Assembly: GCA_963706605.1 (NCBI GenBank)
Contig: OY970165.1
Span: 2,108,001-2,172,000, forward strand
Direction: 5' to 3'
Source of the DNA: VRUE01 sp963706605
Lineage (GTDB): Bacteria > Actinomycetota > Thermoleophilia > Solirubrobacterales > 70-9
DNA: 64,000 bases
Shown: positions 51,977 to 60,843 of the stretch, one piece after another
Position numbering within the stretch: position 1 is the first letter of the stretch
Layout: each line of letters begins with the position of its first letter
The notes under the pieces: generated by a model
The model's input: only the letters and a program-made list of their open reading frames with translations
The model's database searches: none
What the model was told of the DNA's origin: nothing
Program-made: the position numbers and the translations under genes

Positions 51977-52836
51977 TGTACCCGGAGGACCTGCGCGCGC
52001 TCGTCGATGCCGAGCTGGAGCGGCTGCGCTTTTCGACGACTCCGGCTACGGCTGGGCTCGTGGAGGCGATGCGCTACTCGCTCCTGGCCGGCGGCAAGCG
52101 GGTCCGACCGGTCCTCGCCCTGGCGACCGCCCGTGCTCTTGGTGCCGACCCGCAGCGCTATCTGCCGGCCGCCGTCGCGATCGAGCTGATCCACACCTAC
52201 TCGCTGATCCACGACGACCTGCCGGCGATGGACGACGACGCGCTGCGACGCGGCCTGCCCACCTCGCACGTCAAGTTCGGCGAGGACGTGGCGATCCTTG
52301 CCGGCGACGGCCTCTTCGCCGAGGCGATGCGCCTCTTCTGCGAACAGCCTGGCGACCCCGCTCGTGTGCTCGCCGCCCTGGGTGAGCTGACCGCGGCGAC
52401 CGGCGTTGACGGAATGGTCGGCGGTCAGTACGTCGACGTCGCCGGCGAGGCGGAAGATGCCGAGGCGCTGCGGGCCCTGCACGGGCTGAAGACGGGGCGT
52501 TTGATCGCATCCGGGGTTGGTGTCGTGCTTGCGCTCGAGGGACTGGCGGAACCTGAGACAATTCCCTATCGCCGGTTTGCCGGCGAGCTCGGCGTCCTCT
52601 TCCAGATCGTCGACGACATCCTCGACGTGACCGGTAGCGACGAGCAACTGGGCAAGCCCCGTGGAAGCGACGAGCGACATGGCAAACTCACCTACGTCAG
52701 CCTCTTCGGCCTCGAGCGCGCGCGAGAGCTGGCGGCCGAGTCCCACGCAAACGCGACCGCGGCATTGGCCGAGGCCGACGGCGAGACGGGCGACCTGAGG
52801 GGCGTCGCCGACTACATCTTCACCAGGAACGAATGA
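51976..52836 (+). CDS. ispA: Polyprenyl diphosphate synthase (farnesyl/geranylgeranyl type)
   Basis: A 286-residue protein starting at ATG 51976. LLAGGKRVRPVLALA, the first aspartate-rich motif HDDLPAMDDDALRRGLPT, KTGRLIASGVG, and the second motif FQIVDDILDVTG are visible. It condenses IPP with allylic diphosphates, with the chain length (C15 or C20) unresolved. It sits directly before dxs, giving an isoprenoid supply unit. Confidence 0.92.
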   Translation: MYPEDLRALVDAELERLRFSTTPATAGLVEAMRYSLLAGGKRVRPVLALATARALGADPQRYLPAAVAIELIHTYSLIHDDLPAMDDDALRRGLPTSHVKFGEDVAILAGDGLFAEAMRLFCEQPGDPARVLAALGELTAATGVDGMVGGQYVDVAGEAEDAEALRALHGLKTGRLIASGVGVVLALEGLAEPETIPYRRFAGELGVLFQIVDDILDVTGSDEQLGKPRGSDERHGKLTYVSLFGLERARELAAESHANATAALAEADGETGDLRGVADYIFTRNE

Positions 52837-52887
52837 GCGATACGACGAAGAAGCCAGACGAATCGGGGCGAGCACCGTCCCCCGCTG

Positions 52888-54870
52888 TTGGATGGCATCG
52901 ACTCTCCCTCGGACCTGCACGAGCTCGACGACGAGCAGCTGCAGCAGGTCGCGCAGGAGATGCGCACCTACATCATCGACACGATCGGCGAGATCGGCGG
53001 CCACTTCGGCGCCAACCTCGGCACCTGCGAGCTGGCGGTGGCGCTGCACAGCCTGCTCGACTCGCCGCGCGACAAGATCCTCTGGGACGTCGGCCACCAG
53101 GCCTACCCGCACAAGATCCTCACCGGTCGCCGCGAGGGGCTGCCGACAATCCGCCAGTACGAGGGGCTGGCCCCGTTCTGCTCGATCCCGGAGTCCGAGC
53201 ACGACATCATGGGCGCCGGCCACGCCTCGACCTCGATCGGCTACGCGGTCGGGCTGAAGGAGGCGATGCGCAAGGGGATCGGTGAGGACGGCCGGGTCGC
53301 CGCGGTGATCGGCGATGGGGCTCTCACCGGCGGCGTCGCTTACGAGGCGCTGCACGCCGCCGGCGGTTTGCAGACGCCGATCGTGATCGTCCTCAACGAC
53401 AACGGCATGTCGATCTCCCCCAACGTCGGCGCCCTCTCCCGCTACTTCAACCGGGTGCGCCTCAATCCACGCCTCTTTCACGCTCGCGAGGGAGTCGAGG
53501 ACCGCCTCACCAAGCTGCCTTTGGGGTTGGGCAGGCGGATCGAGCGGCTGGGCCCGGAGATCAAGTCGGCGATCAAGGCCTACTGGGCGCCGGGTCTCTT
53601 CTTCGAGGAGCTCGATCTCGCCTACATGGGGGTGATCGACGGCCACGACGTCCATGCCCTGCGCGACGCCCTGCGCGAAGCGTTCGAGGCCGACCGCCCG
53701 GTCGTCGTTCACATCCACACCGTCAAGGGGAAGGGCTTCGCTCCGGCCGAGGAGGGGGGTCTGGAGGGGATGGAGAGATGGCACGCGGCGAAGCCCAACT
53801 CGATCGTCAACGGGGCGCCGGCGCCGAAGCCGGTCCCGGTCAAGGAATCGGACTCACCGGACGCAATCGCGCCCGAGCGGCTGGAGAAGCCGCCGGCGGC
53901 CGGGGCCCCGCCGCAGTACACGCAGGTCTTCGCCGACGCGATCGTCGCCGAAGCCGAGCGCGACGAGCGCGTGATCGGGATCACCGCCGCGATGGCGGGA
54001 GGGGCCGGCCTGCAGAAGCTCGCCGACGAGATCCCCGAGCAGTACTACGACGTCGGCATCGCCGAGCAGAACGCGGTCCTGCTGGCCTCCGGGCTGGCGC
54101 TGCAGGGCGCCAAGCCGGTCTGCGCGATCTACTCGACCTTCCTGCAGCGTGCCTACGACCAGATCATCCACGACGTCTGCCTGCAGCAGCTCGACGTCAC
54201 CTTCGCGATGGATCGGGCCGGGCTGGTCGGAGACGACGGGCCGACTCACCATGGCGCCTTCGACGTCTCCTACTTCCGCCCGCTGCCCAACGTGGTCGTG
54301 ATGGCGCCCCGTGACGAGGCGATGTTGGTCCACATGCTGCGCACCGCGATCGTCCACCATGGCCCGGTGGCGCTGCGCTACCCGCGCGGCGCGGCGGAGG
54401 GCGCCGAGCTGCCGGCCGAGCCCGTCGAGGTGCCGATCGGCAGCGGCGAGCTGCTGGCGAGCGGCGAGCGCGTGGCGCTGCTGGGATACGGCTACGGCGT
54501 CTCGGTGGCGCTGGGGGCAGCGGAGATCCTCGCCGGTCATGACCTGCGGCCTACCGTCGCCGACGCCCGTTTCGCCAAGCCTCTCGACGAGGAGCTGTTG
54601 GAGCGGCTCGCGCTTGGTCATGACCTGGTCGTGACGATCGAGGAGAACGTGTTGCCGGGCGGTTTCGGCTCGGCGGTCCTCGAGCACCTGGAGGACGCCT
54701 TCGCCGACCGTCCGGAGGATCGGGCGAGGGTGCTGCGGATCGGCCTCCCGGATCGCTACGTCACCCACGGCAAGCCGGCGCTCCTGCGCGAGGAGGTCGG
54801 CCTGACGGGTGAGTCGGTGGCCGAGCGGGTGCTCACCGCGCTGCGCCACGGCGAGCCGGCGCTGAGCTGA
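52888..54870 (+). CDS. dxs: 1-deoxy-D-xylulose-5-phosphate synthase (5' end uncertain)
   Basis: A 660-residue frame starting at TTG 52888. Motifs are GGHFGANLGTCELAVALH, GAGHASTSIGYAVG, TPP site VIGDGALTGGVAYEALHAAG with LNDNGMSISPNVG, MGVIDGHDV, and the C-terminal transketolase domains (DVGIAEQNAVLLASGLA). It makes DXP from pyruvate and glyceraldehyde-3-phosphate. An ATG at 52833 overlaps the ispA stop (ATGA) and reads SDTTKKPDESGRAPSP, then runs out of frame by one base. Dropping one C from the CCCCC at 52879-52883 joins it to LLDGIDSPSDLHEL. The true start is probably 52833 if that C-run is miscounted. Confidence 0.93.
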   Translation: MDGIDSPSDLHELDDEQLQQVAQEMRTYIIDTIGEIGGHFGANLGTCELAVALHSLLDSPRDKILWDVGHQAYPHKILTGRREGLPTIRQYEGLAPFCSIPESEHDIMGAGHASTSIGYAVGLKEAMRKGIGEDGRVAAVIGDGALTGGVAYEALHAAGGLQTPIVIVLNDNGMSISPNVGALSRYFNRVRLNPRLFHAREGVEDRLTKLPLGLGRRIERLGPEIKSAIKAYWAPGLFFEELDLAYMGVIDGHDVHALRDALREAFEADRPVVVHIHTVKGKGFAPAEEGGLEGMERWHAAKPNSIVNGAPAPKPVPVKESDSPDAIAPERLEKPPAAGAPPQYTQVFADAIVAEAERDERVIGITAAMAGGAGLQKLADEIPEQYYDVGIAEQNAVLLASGLALQGAKPVCAIYSTFLQRAYDQIIHDVCLQQLDVTFAMDRAGLVGDDGPTHHGAFDVSYFRPLPNVVVMAPRDEAMLVHMLRTAIVHHGPVALRYPRGAAEGAELPAEPVEVPIGSGELLASGERVALLGYGYGVSVALGAAEILAGHDLRPTVADARFAKPLDEELLERLALGHDLVVTIEENVLPGGFGSAVLEHLEDAFADRPEDRARVLRIGLPDRYVTHGKPALLREEVGLTGESVAERVLTALRHGEPALS

Positions 54871-54959
54871 ACCCAGGCCGAGCTTGCACCAAAGCGCTCA
54901 ATCGGCTAGCCTGCCCGGCGGCCTTCTTTGGTGACAACGGAACCGGCCCGTTTCGCGGA

Positions 54960-55038
54960 CGTTTCTGGGGTTGCTACAGGGAGAGGAGGCGCGTATCTCT
55001 AGATATGCAGGGTCCGTTGGGCAGGCGGACTCCTGCCC
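54960..55038. repeat. Partial copy of the 59-bp repeat and a nearby hairpin
   Basis: Bases 54960-54983 match 23 of 24 the end of the repeat found at 59713 and 63143 (CGTTTCTGGGGTTRCTACAG...). A dyad TATCT-ct-AGATA lies at 54994-55005, and a 7-bp hairpin GGGCAGG/CCTGCCC at 55019-55038. The region is otherwise without a gene between dxs and the glutaredoxin-like gene. Confidence 0.5.
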
Positions 55039-55090
55039 GCGACCGGCTGGCGGCTTGCCTCGGCGATCTGCATCGGGGTAGGCTGGGGTC

Positions 55091-55357
55091 ATGGCGGTCA
55101 AGCTCCATCGCTGTTCGACCATGTGGGTCAAGATCGATGCCCATCCCTGCTGGCGGGTGCAGAAGGCCCTTGACGAAGAGGGCATCGAGTACGAGGTCGT
55201 GAAGGGGCCTTTGCGGTCCGGCAAGCGCGATGAGTTGGAGCACTTGTCCGGCCAGCGGAAGTACCCCGCGATCGAGTTCGAGGACGGGCGCGTCTACCGC
55301 GAGGAATCGGCTGCGATGGCCGACCGGGTCCGGTCCGGCCGGCTCTTCGATTCCTAG
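55091..55357 (+). CDS. Glutaredoxin/GST-N-like protein
   Basis: An 88-residue protein starting at ATG 55091. The thioredoxin-like fold fits KLHRCSTMWVKIDAHPCWRV (cysteines in a CxxxW...HPC arrangement, not the CPxC of ordinary glutaredoxin), then EEGIEYEVVKGPL, KYPAIEFEDGRVYREESAAM (a GST/Grx substrate-binding turn). It is short and single-domain. It may handle a low-molecular-weight thiol or act as a chaperone; the redox role is not proven, as the CxxC motif is missing. Confidence 0.7.
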   Translation: MAVKLHRCSTMWVKIDAHPCWRVQKALDEEGIEYEVVKGPLRSGKRDELEHLSGQRKYPAIEFEDGRVYREESAAMADRVRSGRLFDS

Positions 55358-55531
55358 CTCGCGCTTCCAGTCGATCGAGAGCACTTTCGATTTCGCGGTT
55401 GCACCCTGCCGATGGCGGGCCATCGCGGGCAGAGCCCTATCCGGGATCAGGAAAGCTGTTGTTTATTCCCGCTATGCGCCGACTACACAAAAACACTTGC
55501 GTATCTTATTGCTGGGGGTTAAAGTCGCGGT

Positions 55532-57830
55532 GTGTCGGTCGGGGGAGTGGGAGGCAGACGGCAAGGTTGGGCTCTGGTCACGGCCCTGATCCTGCTTGCC
55601 TGCGTGCTTGTCGCGCCAGCCGTCGCCGAGGCCGAAGAATTCACCGTCGACAGCACCGGCGACCAGGTCGATTCTGGGCCCGGCGACGAATTCTGCGCCA
55701 CGGCGGGCGGCAAATGCACGCTGCGCGCCGCGATCGAAGAGGGGAACAGCCTGGCGGAATTCACGAGGATCGACTTCGACGAGACGGTCTTCGAAGGGAA
55801 GGTCGCCGACACGATCGTGCTGGAAAGCGCCCTGCCGGCGATCACCGTGCCCACTTTCATCAACGGGCTCATCAACGCCGAAACCTGTACGACCGAGGCT
55901 GGAGTCAATGGTCCCTGTGTCGGCATCGAAGGAGTGAGCGGTGCTCCGGCGTTGCGCGTCACCGGCAAGAAGCTCGAAGTCAGGGGCTTAGCGATCACCG
56001 GCGCGCAGACGGCCATCGCTCTGGAAGGCTCTCTGGCCAGCAAAGTGGAAGGGAACTGGTTGGGGGTCGCGCTGGACGGCGCCGTCGTCGGCAATGGCAC
56101 GGGAGCCCTGGTCGCGTCGGGGTCGAACCGCAGCTTGATCGGCGGCGAAGGCCCCGGCCAGGGGAACGTCTTCGCCGGCAATGAGGGTGACGGGCTCGAC
56201 GTTCACGGGGGAAATGAAGTCAGGGTCCTTGGGAATTACTTCGGAGTGGAGCCCGACGGAACCACGCCGGCCGCGAACGGCGGCGACGCAATCGAGGTCG
56301 CCTCAGTCGCCGGCGAAGAAGTGACCGGCGCGAGCATCGGCACTCGGGTGACCTTCGAATCGTCCGCGACGACGCCGGAGTGCGACGGCGGCTGCAACGT
56401 GATTTCGGGCTCCGCCGCGAACGGGGTCGACCTTCAGGGCGATGGGCCCCCGGAGGTTCCCGCCGTCGATGCGACCGTAGCCGGCAACTACATCGGCCTT
56501 GATGCAACCGGGAGCGTGGCCGTTCCGAACGTCGGCGCCGGCGTGCGTGTCGGAACGGCGCCAAGCACGGCAATCGGCGGGGCTTCGGGGGGCGATGTCA
56601 ACCGCTTCGCGGGTGGAAGCGCCGCGGTCCTTGCCGGCCCGGCTGCGCCCGATCTTTCCGTCACCGGCAACCTGATCGGCTTCGATGCCCCGGGCGAGAA
56701 CCTCGTCGACCCGCCGGCCGACGGGATCGTCGTCGACTCTGCGCAACTTCCCAACCGGGGGGTGGAAGCTCAGATCATCGGCAACGCGATCGCGATGGAA
56801 GATGGGGTTGCGATTGCCCAGCGCGGCGAGGGGGCGTGGATCTTCAGCAACGAGATCCGTCGGTTCGCAGGTCGGGATCAGGACTCTCGAATCAATCGTT
56901 GAACACGGCAACGTGGTCGAGGACAACCTGGTCGAAGGGGCGGCGGCCAACGGGATCCTGCTCGAAACCAGCTTCAACGAAGTCGTCGGCAACGAAATCC
57001 TCGGCGCGGGTGCCACCGGGATCCGGATCCTGGGCCAGCCCCCCGACGGCGTGCTCAGCAATCTGATCGGGGGGAACGCCGCCGCGGACGAAAACTTCAT
57101 CGCCGGCAGCGGTGGTGCCGCGATCGAAATCTCCGACATCAAAGAAACCAACAACGAAGTGGCCCGTAACCACGGCGCCGGCAATGCCGGCCCGTTCATC
57201 GATCTTGTCGCTTTCCCTCCCGGTTCTGAAGTTGGGCCAAACGGTGAAATCGAACCGCCAACTTTCTCGTCGGTGACCCAGGCCGCGGTGAGCGGCGGCG
57301 CGAAACCCGGCGCCACGGTGCGCGTGTTCGGCAAGCAGACGGAATCGCCCGGCGAGCTCGACTCCTTCCTCGGCACGGCGGTTGCCAACAGCGCCGGCGG
57401 CTGGGAACTTATCTACGACCCCGCGATCCCAGCCGGGACGATCATCGCCGCCACGCAGACGCTGGAAGGGGCGACCTCGGAGTTGGCGATCGCGACGACC
57501 CCCGGCTCCAAGGACGCGGCCGGCCCCGGCGAGCTCTCCGGAGCGGGTGCCTCGGGCTCGTTGGAGAGCGCGATCGCGCGGACCCGGCCCCAGACGAGGA
57601 TCGTGGGAGCAGCGACGGGCAAGCACACCGCCCGCTTCGTCTTCGGGTCCGACGAGGCGGGCTCGAGCTTCCTCTGCAAGGTCGACGACAGGCCATTCGA
57701 CATTTGCAAGGCGCCGAAGAGATACGTCCACCTGGAGGCCGGCAGGCACGTCTTCTGGGTCCGTGCGGTCGACCCGCTCGGTCGGGTCGATCTGAGCCCC
57801 GCCAAGAAGAAGTTCCTGGTTCCCGGCTGA
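55532..57830 (+). pseudogene. Secreted right-handed beta-helix protein, frame-disrupted near 56865
   Basis: From GTG 55532 a signal peptide (LVTALILLACVLVAPAVAEA) precedes KCTLRAAIEEGNSLAE, the CSLREAI-type motif that opens many bacterial surface beta-helix proteins, and glycine/asparagine-rich repeats (GNYFGVEPDGTTP, GNYIGLDATGSVAVPN, GNLIGFDAPGENL). The frame stops at 56902. The +1 frame carries on the repeats from about 56862: SQVGIRTLESIVEHGNVVED, FNEVVGNEILGAGATGIRI. It ends with an Ig-like C-terminal module (FVFGSDEAGSSFLCKVDDRP, YVHLEAGRHVFWVRAVDPLG) at 57830. One extra base near CCGTCGGTTCG (about 56858-56868) explains it. Ligand unknown. Confidence 0.75.
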
Positions 57831-57834
57831 GAGC

Positions 57835-58920
57835 ATGCGTTCGCGGCGCCAGATCGGGCGAGCTGTTCTTGTCCTCCTCGTCTTCGCGGCCCTGCTGGGG
57901 CCGGGCGGAGCCGAGGCGGCGAGTGTCGTCAACGGCAATTTCGAGTCCGGATCGCTGAGTGGGTGGCATGTGCAACGCGAGACGGAGGCGGGCAACTGGT
58001 TCGCGTATTCCGGCACCGACGCCCCGATCGGAAGCAAGAGGCCCCATCCGGCCGATCCCGTTCAACCTCCCCCGCGGGGGGACTTCGCGGCGATCGCCGA
58101 CCAAGCCAACCCGGACAGCCTGATTCTCTACCAGGACGTGGCCCTCGAGCCAGGGTTCCACCACCAGCTCAGCCTGCTTGCCTACTACGACTCCTACAGT
58201 CCGATTGCGGTTCCGAATCCCAACACGCTCTCGGTCAGCGAAGAAGCCCTGAGGCTCCCCAACGGCAAATTCCGGCAGAACCAGCAGTTCCGGATCGACG
58301 TGATCAGGCCCGAAGCGCCGCTCGAATCGCTCGATCCCGCCGACATCCTCCGCACCGTTTTCGCGACGAAGCTCGGCGACGGGCTGAGAATGACGCCGAC
58401 GAGGCTGACTGCGGACCTGAGCGCCTTCGCGGGTCAGACGGTTCGCATCCGAATCGCCGTCGCCGTCACCAAGGAAGTTCTGAACGCGGGGGTGGATGCC
58501 GTCTCGATAACGAGCAGCCCTGCCGGGCAGACGGGTTCCGGGCGCGGGGGGCGGAAGCCGGTGCTGTTCAGCTTCGGGCGGTTGGCGACGAAACGGGGCA
58601 AGGGGATCGCGACGCTGCGGGTGCGGGTCTCGGGTGCCGGCCTGCTGAGGGCCAGGGGAAGGCAGCGCCGAGAGGGCGCCGCCGGATCGAGCGGGTTGAG
58701 CGGGCCGCGGAGGCTGATCGAGCCGACGACGGTGCCGATCGCCCAGGCGAAGACGGTGACCATTCATCTGCGGCCGACCCCGGCGGCACGCGCGGTGCTG
58801 AGGCGGCGGCAGAGGCTCCGCGTCCCGGTGGCAGTGACCTTCATGCCGGTGGGGGGGTCTGCTGAAACGGCAACCCTGCCGGTGGTGCTCCGGCTCCGGG
58901 CTCCCCCGGCACGTCGTTGA
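57835..58920 (+). CDS. Secreted protein with carbohydrate-binding-like beta domain
   Basis: A 361-residue protein starting at ATG 57835, five bases after the beta-helix gene. A signal peptide (AVLVLLVFAALLGPGGAEA) precedes VNGNFESGSLSGWHVQRETE, an opening shared by many CBM-type jelly-roll domains (NGNFE.G...GW). DVALEPGFHHQLSLLAYYDS and FAGQTVRIRIAVAVTKEVLN continue that domain to about residue 220. The C-terminal part is Arg- and Lys-rich (VSGAGLLRARGRQRREGA) and ends in a beta domain. Likely extracellular and co-expressed with the beta-helix protein; binding target unknown. Confidence 0.65.
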   Translation: MRSRRQIGRAVLVLLVFAALLGPGGAEAASVVNGNFESGSLSGWHVQRETEAGNWFAYSGTDAPIGSKRPHPADPVQPPPRGDFAAIADQANPDSLILYQDVALEPGFHHQLSLLAYYDSYSPIAVPNPNTLSVSEEALRLPNGKFRQNQQFRIDVIRPEAPLESLDPADILRTVFATKLGDGLRMTPTRLTADLSAFAGQTVRIRIAVAVTKEVLNAGVDAVSITSSPAGQTGSGRGGRKPVLFSFGRLATKRGKGIATLRVRVSGAGLLRARGRQRREGAAGSSGLSGPRRLIEPTTVPIAQAKTVTIHLRPTPAARAVLRRRQRLRVPVAVTFMPVGGSAETATLPVVLRLRAPPARR

Positions 58921-58956
58921 CGTCCTGCGCTTGATCCGATCCTCCAGGGCAAGCTC

Positions 58957-58979
58957 AGCCAGCGCTCTTTGGCTTTTTA
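58957..58979 (+). terminator. Possible intrinsic terminator after the secreted-protein gene
   Basis: AGCCA (58957-58961) pairs with TGGCT (58970-58974) around an 8-base loop and is followed by TTTTAT. The stem is short, so strength is uncertain. An A/T-rich stretch with TTGATT ... TCTAAA (about 58990-59020) follows and may hold the promoter of the next gene. Confidence 0.4.
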
Positions 58980-59078
58980 TCTAAATCTTTTGATTAAACT
59001 TATCCATTCTGTCTAAAGCTGCCTTCCGCTGAGAAGCAGATCGGCGGAGGTCAGTCGCTCAAGAAAGGAATGGGAGAG

Positions 59079-59633
59079 ATGAGGATCAATAGACGGCTGC
59101 TGCTTGCCGGAGCGATCGCCGCGGTTGCGGTGCTCGCCGTTCCGGCCCTGGCTCTTGCTGCGGTTTGGAAAGACAAAGGGACGAACATCAGCAAATTGAC
59201 CGAAATCAGCTTGACCGGCGGTGAATTGTTCGAAACGAGCTCGGAAAACGGCATGAATTGTGGCTTGAAAGCCACGCTCCGCACCGAAGGCGGGTCAACG
59301 GGAGAAATCACCACATTCGACATCACCGAATGCCCGTCGGGGTTCGGGACGTTCAAAGGATGCACGGTGACCTCCAACACCGCAAAAGGGCTTCCCTGGC
59401 CTGTCGACGTCAACGCCACGGATCTGACCGTCACAGGGTGGCGCGTAAAACGCGTCTTCGGCGCCGGCTGCCCGATCACCGAACTCGACAAGACGATCTC
59501 GAGCATGACAGTCAAATTCGATGTCCCAAGCGCCTTCTCCGTGATGGAATTCGAAGGCGAAACCACCGGCTACAAAACGGTCGGCTCGTTGGAAGTCAGC
59601 GAAGCCAACAAAGGCACATACGGAATCGGCTGA
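59079..59633 (+). CDS. Secreted protein of unknown function
   Basis: A 184-residue protein; ATG 59079 is preferred over 59070 because AAAGGA sits nine bases upstream. A signal peptide (LLLAGAIAAVAVLAVPALALA) is followed by a beta-rich mature part of lower GC content than the surroundings: ISLTGGELFETSSENGMNCG, FDITECPSGFGTFKGCTVTS, WRVKRVFGAGCPITELDKTI. Four cysteines (two pairs) are likely disulfides. No family recognised. A strong hairpin closes the gene. Confidence 0.7.
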   Translation: MRINRRLLLAGAIAAVAVLAVPALALAAVWKDKGTNISKLTEISLTGGELFETSSENGMNCGLKATLRTEGGSTGEITTFDITECPSGFGTFKGCTVTSNTAKGLPWPVDVNATDLTVTGWRVKRVFGAGCPITELDKTISSMTVKFDVPSAFSVMEFEGETTGYKTVGSLEVSEANKGTYGIG

Positions 59634-59652
59634 GGCACCCTGGCTCAAGGTC

Positions 59653-59677
59653 CACTCGCCGGCGACGCCGGCGAGTG
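59653..59677 (+). terminator. Strong hairpin after the secreted-protein gene
   Basis: CACTCGCCGGC (59653-59663) and GCCGGCGAGTG (59667-59677) form an 11-bp perfect stem around GAC, 20 bases after the stop at 59633. No T-run follows, which is common for G/C-rich actinobacterial terminators. Confidence 0.55.
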
Positions 59678-59712
59678 GCCTGCGGCCCCAGCGTCTCTAG
59701 TTGCCAGAGTTG

Positions 59713-59771
59713 CCCAACAGAAAAAGCCCCGCCGGGGAGGCGAGGCGTTTCTGGGGTTACTACAGGGAGGA
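59713..59771. repeat. 59-bp repeat, copy 1 (upstream of HicAB)
   Basis: CCCAACAGAAAAAGCCCCGC ... CTACAGGGAGGA, 58 of 59 identical to 63143-63201. Inside, AACGCCCCGCC can pair with AGGCGAGGCGTT (one mismatch), a terminator-like hairpin. The gap 59634-59940 holds only this element, a hairpin and the tandem 11-mers at 59867; no gene is seen. Confidence 0.8.
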
Positions 59772-59866
59772 AAGAACTGCGACGCCCGCATGGCAGAGCG
59801 GAAAACCACTCACAAAGCCAAATCTCATCCGGCCAAGTCCGGTTGTAACCGGCTGAAGCCGTGCCT

Positions 59867-59888
59867 GACTGTGGCACGACTGTGGTAC
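59867..59888. repeat. Tandem 11-mer site A
   Basis: GACTGTGGCAC followed directly by GACTGTGGTAC (10 of 11 identical), preceded by GTGCCTGACTG. The same GCCTGACTG lead-in and 11-base period recur at 63299-63320, with a 12-base version at 63046-63068. Possible recombinase arm or regulatory sites. Confidence 0.5.
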
Positions 59889-59940
59889 CAGAGGGAAGGC
59901 AAACGTTCCGCCGCCGTGGTGTCTACGGTCGGCGCTGCCG

Positions 59941-60135
59941 ATGAAGGGACCGCTCAGCCAGAAGAAGGCGATCAAGCTGTTGAAGGAAAACGGCTGGACG
60001 CAGGCCCGTGGAGGCAAGCACCAGGTCAAGATGACCAAGGAGAGTTGTCGCCCGATCACGCTCCCGCAGCACAAGGGTCGCGACTATCAGCCTGGCCTCG
60101 CCCGCGCGATTCTCAAACAGGCAGGGCTACAATGA
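59941..60135 (+). CDS. hicA: HicA-like mRNA interferase toxin
   Basis: A 64-residue protein starting at ATG 59941. The dsRBD-like fold shows LSQKKAIKLLKENGWTQARG, catalytic His27 in GGKHQVKM, and the C-terminal LARAILKQAGL of HicA/YcfA proteins. The known role is ribosome-independent mRNA cleavage held in check by HicB. The HicB-like gene follows after 22 bases. Confidence 0.85.
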   Translation: MKGPLSQKKAIKLLKENGWTQARGGKHQVKMTKESCRPITLPQHKGRDYQPGLARAILKQAGLQ

Positions 60136-60157
60136 ACAGGCGAGAAGGAGATTCGTC

Positions 60158-60373
60158 ATGGAGTTGACCGCCCGTATCCATATCGAGGAAGGCAGCTACT
60201 GGGCAGACGTTCCAGAGCTACCGGGCTGCTTTGCCTCCGGCGACACCCTGGACGAGCTTTTCGAGTCCCTGCAAGAGGGCGTCGCGCTCTACTTGGCCGA
60301 TGAGGGCGAGCAAGGTGGACCGCTGCACGTCGCGACGGCCACGCTGACGGATCGCCCGCTTACGGCCGCGTAA
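60158..60373 (+). CDS. hicB: HicB-like antitoxin
   Basis: A 71-residue protein starting at ATG 60158. The partial RNase H-like fold gives YWADVPELPGCFASGDTLDELFESLQEGVA-type pattern (PELPGCFASGDTLDELFESL), typical of HicB. The DNA-binding C terminus found in longer HicB proteins is absent, so autoregulation may be weak or done by another factor. Forms a type II TA pair with the preceding gene. Confidence 0.85.
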   Translation: MELTARIHIEEGSYWADVPELPGCFASGDTLDELFESLQEGVALYLADEGEQGGPLHVATATLTDRPLTAA

Positions 60374-60509
60374 GCGTCTGCGATCACCCGATCGTTACCG
60401 AGGTTTCGTAGTCATGCTGCCGTCCCAGAACGGGATGGTCGTCTTGCCCGTCCCGTTAGCGGCGGCACCGATACGGACAGCAAGACTCACTGGCCCAAGC
60501 AGAAGCAGA

Positions 60510-60740
60510 TGTGGTCTGCCCCCGGTTTCGACGACACCTGACCGCTGGGGTCGAAAGACTCCGGCAAGGAGGAGTCGATGCCGCCCACCAAGAGGCCATA
60601 CCCGCCGGAGTTCCGGCGTGAAGCAGTGCAGCTCGTCCAGAACACGGACCGCTCGATCGCCCAGGTCGCGCTCGACCCGGGCGTCTCGAACCAGACCCTG
60701 CGCAACTGGATCAAGCAGGCCGATGTCAACGCGATCCATG
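60510..60740 (+). mobile_element. IS3-family remnant (left end plus truncated orfA)
   Basis: An IS-end-like sequence TGTGGTCTGCCCCC begins at 60510, and an orfA start at ATG 60578 encodes KRPYPPEFRREAVQLVQNTD and IAQVALDPGVSNQTLRNWIK, the N-terminal HTH of IS3/IS911 OrfA. Homology stops at about residue 52 (60735), after which the frame is unrelated. OrfB and the right end are missing, so it is a dead fragment that marks this as a region of insertion and deletion. Confidence 0.75.
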
Positions 60741-60843
60741 CCACCAGCGTGGCAAGAGGGGCGGTCGCCTACCCGATGCCCACTGGTGGGCATCTACTGG
60801 CGTATGGCGGTTCCCGACAGGTCGTGCTGGCAATATGCCCTAG

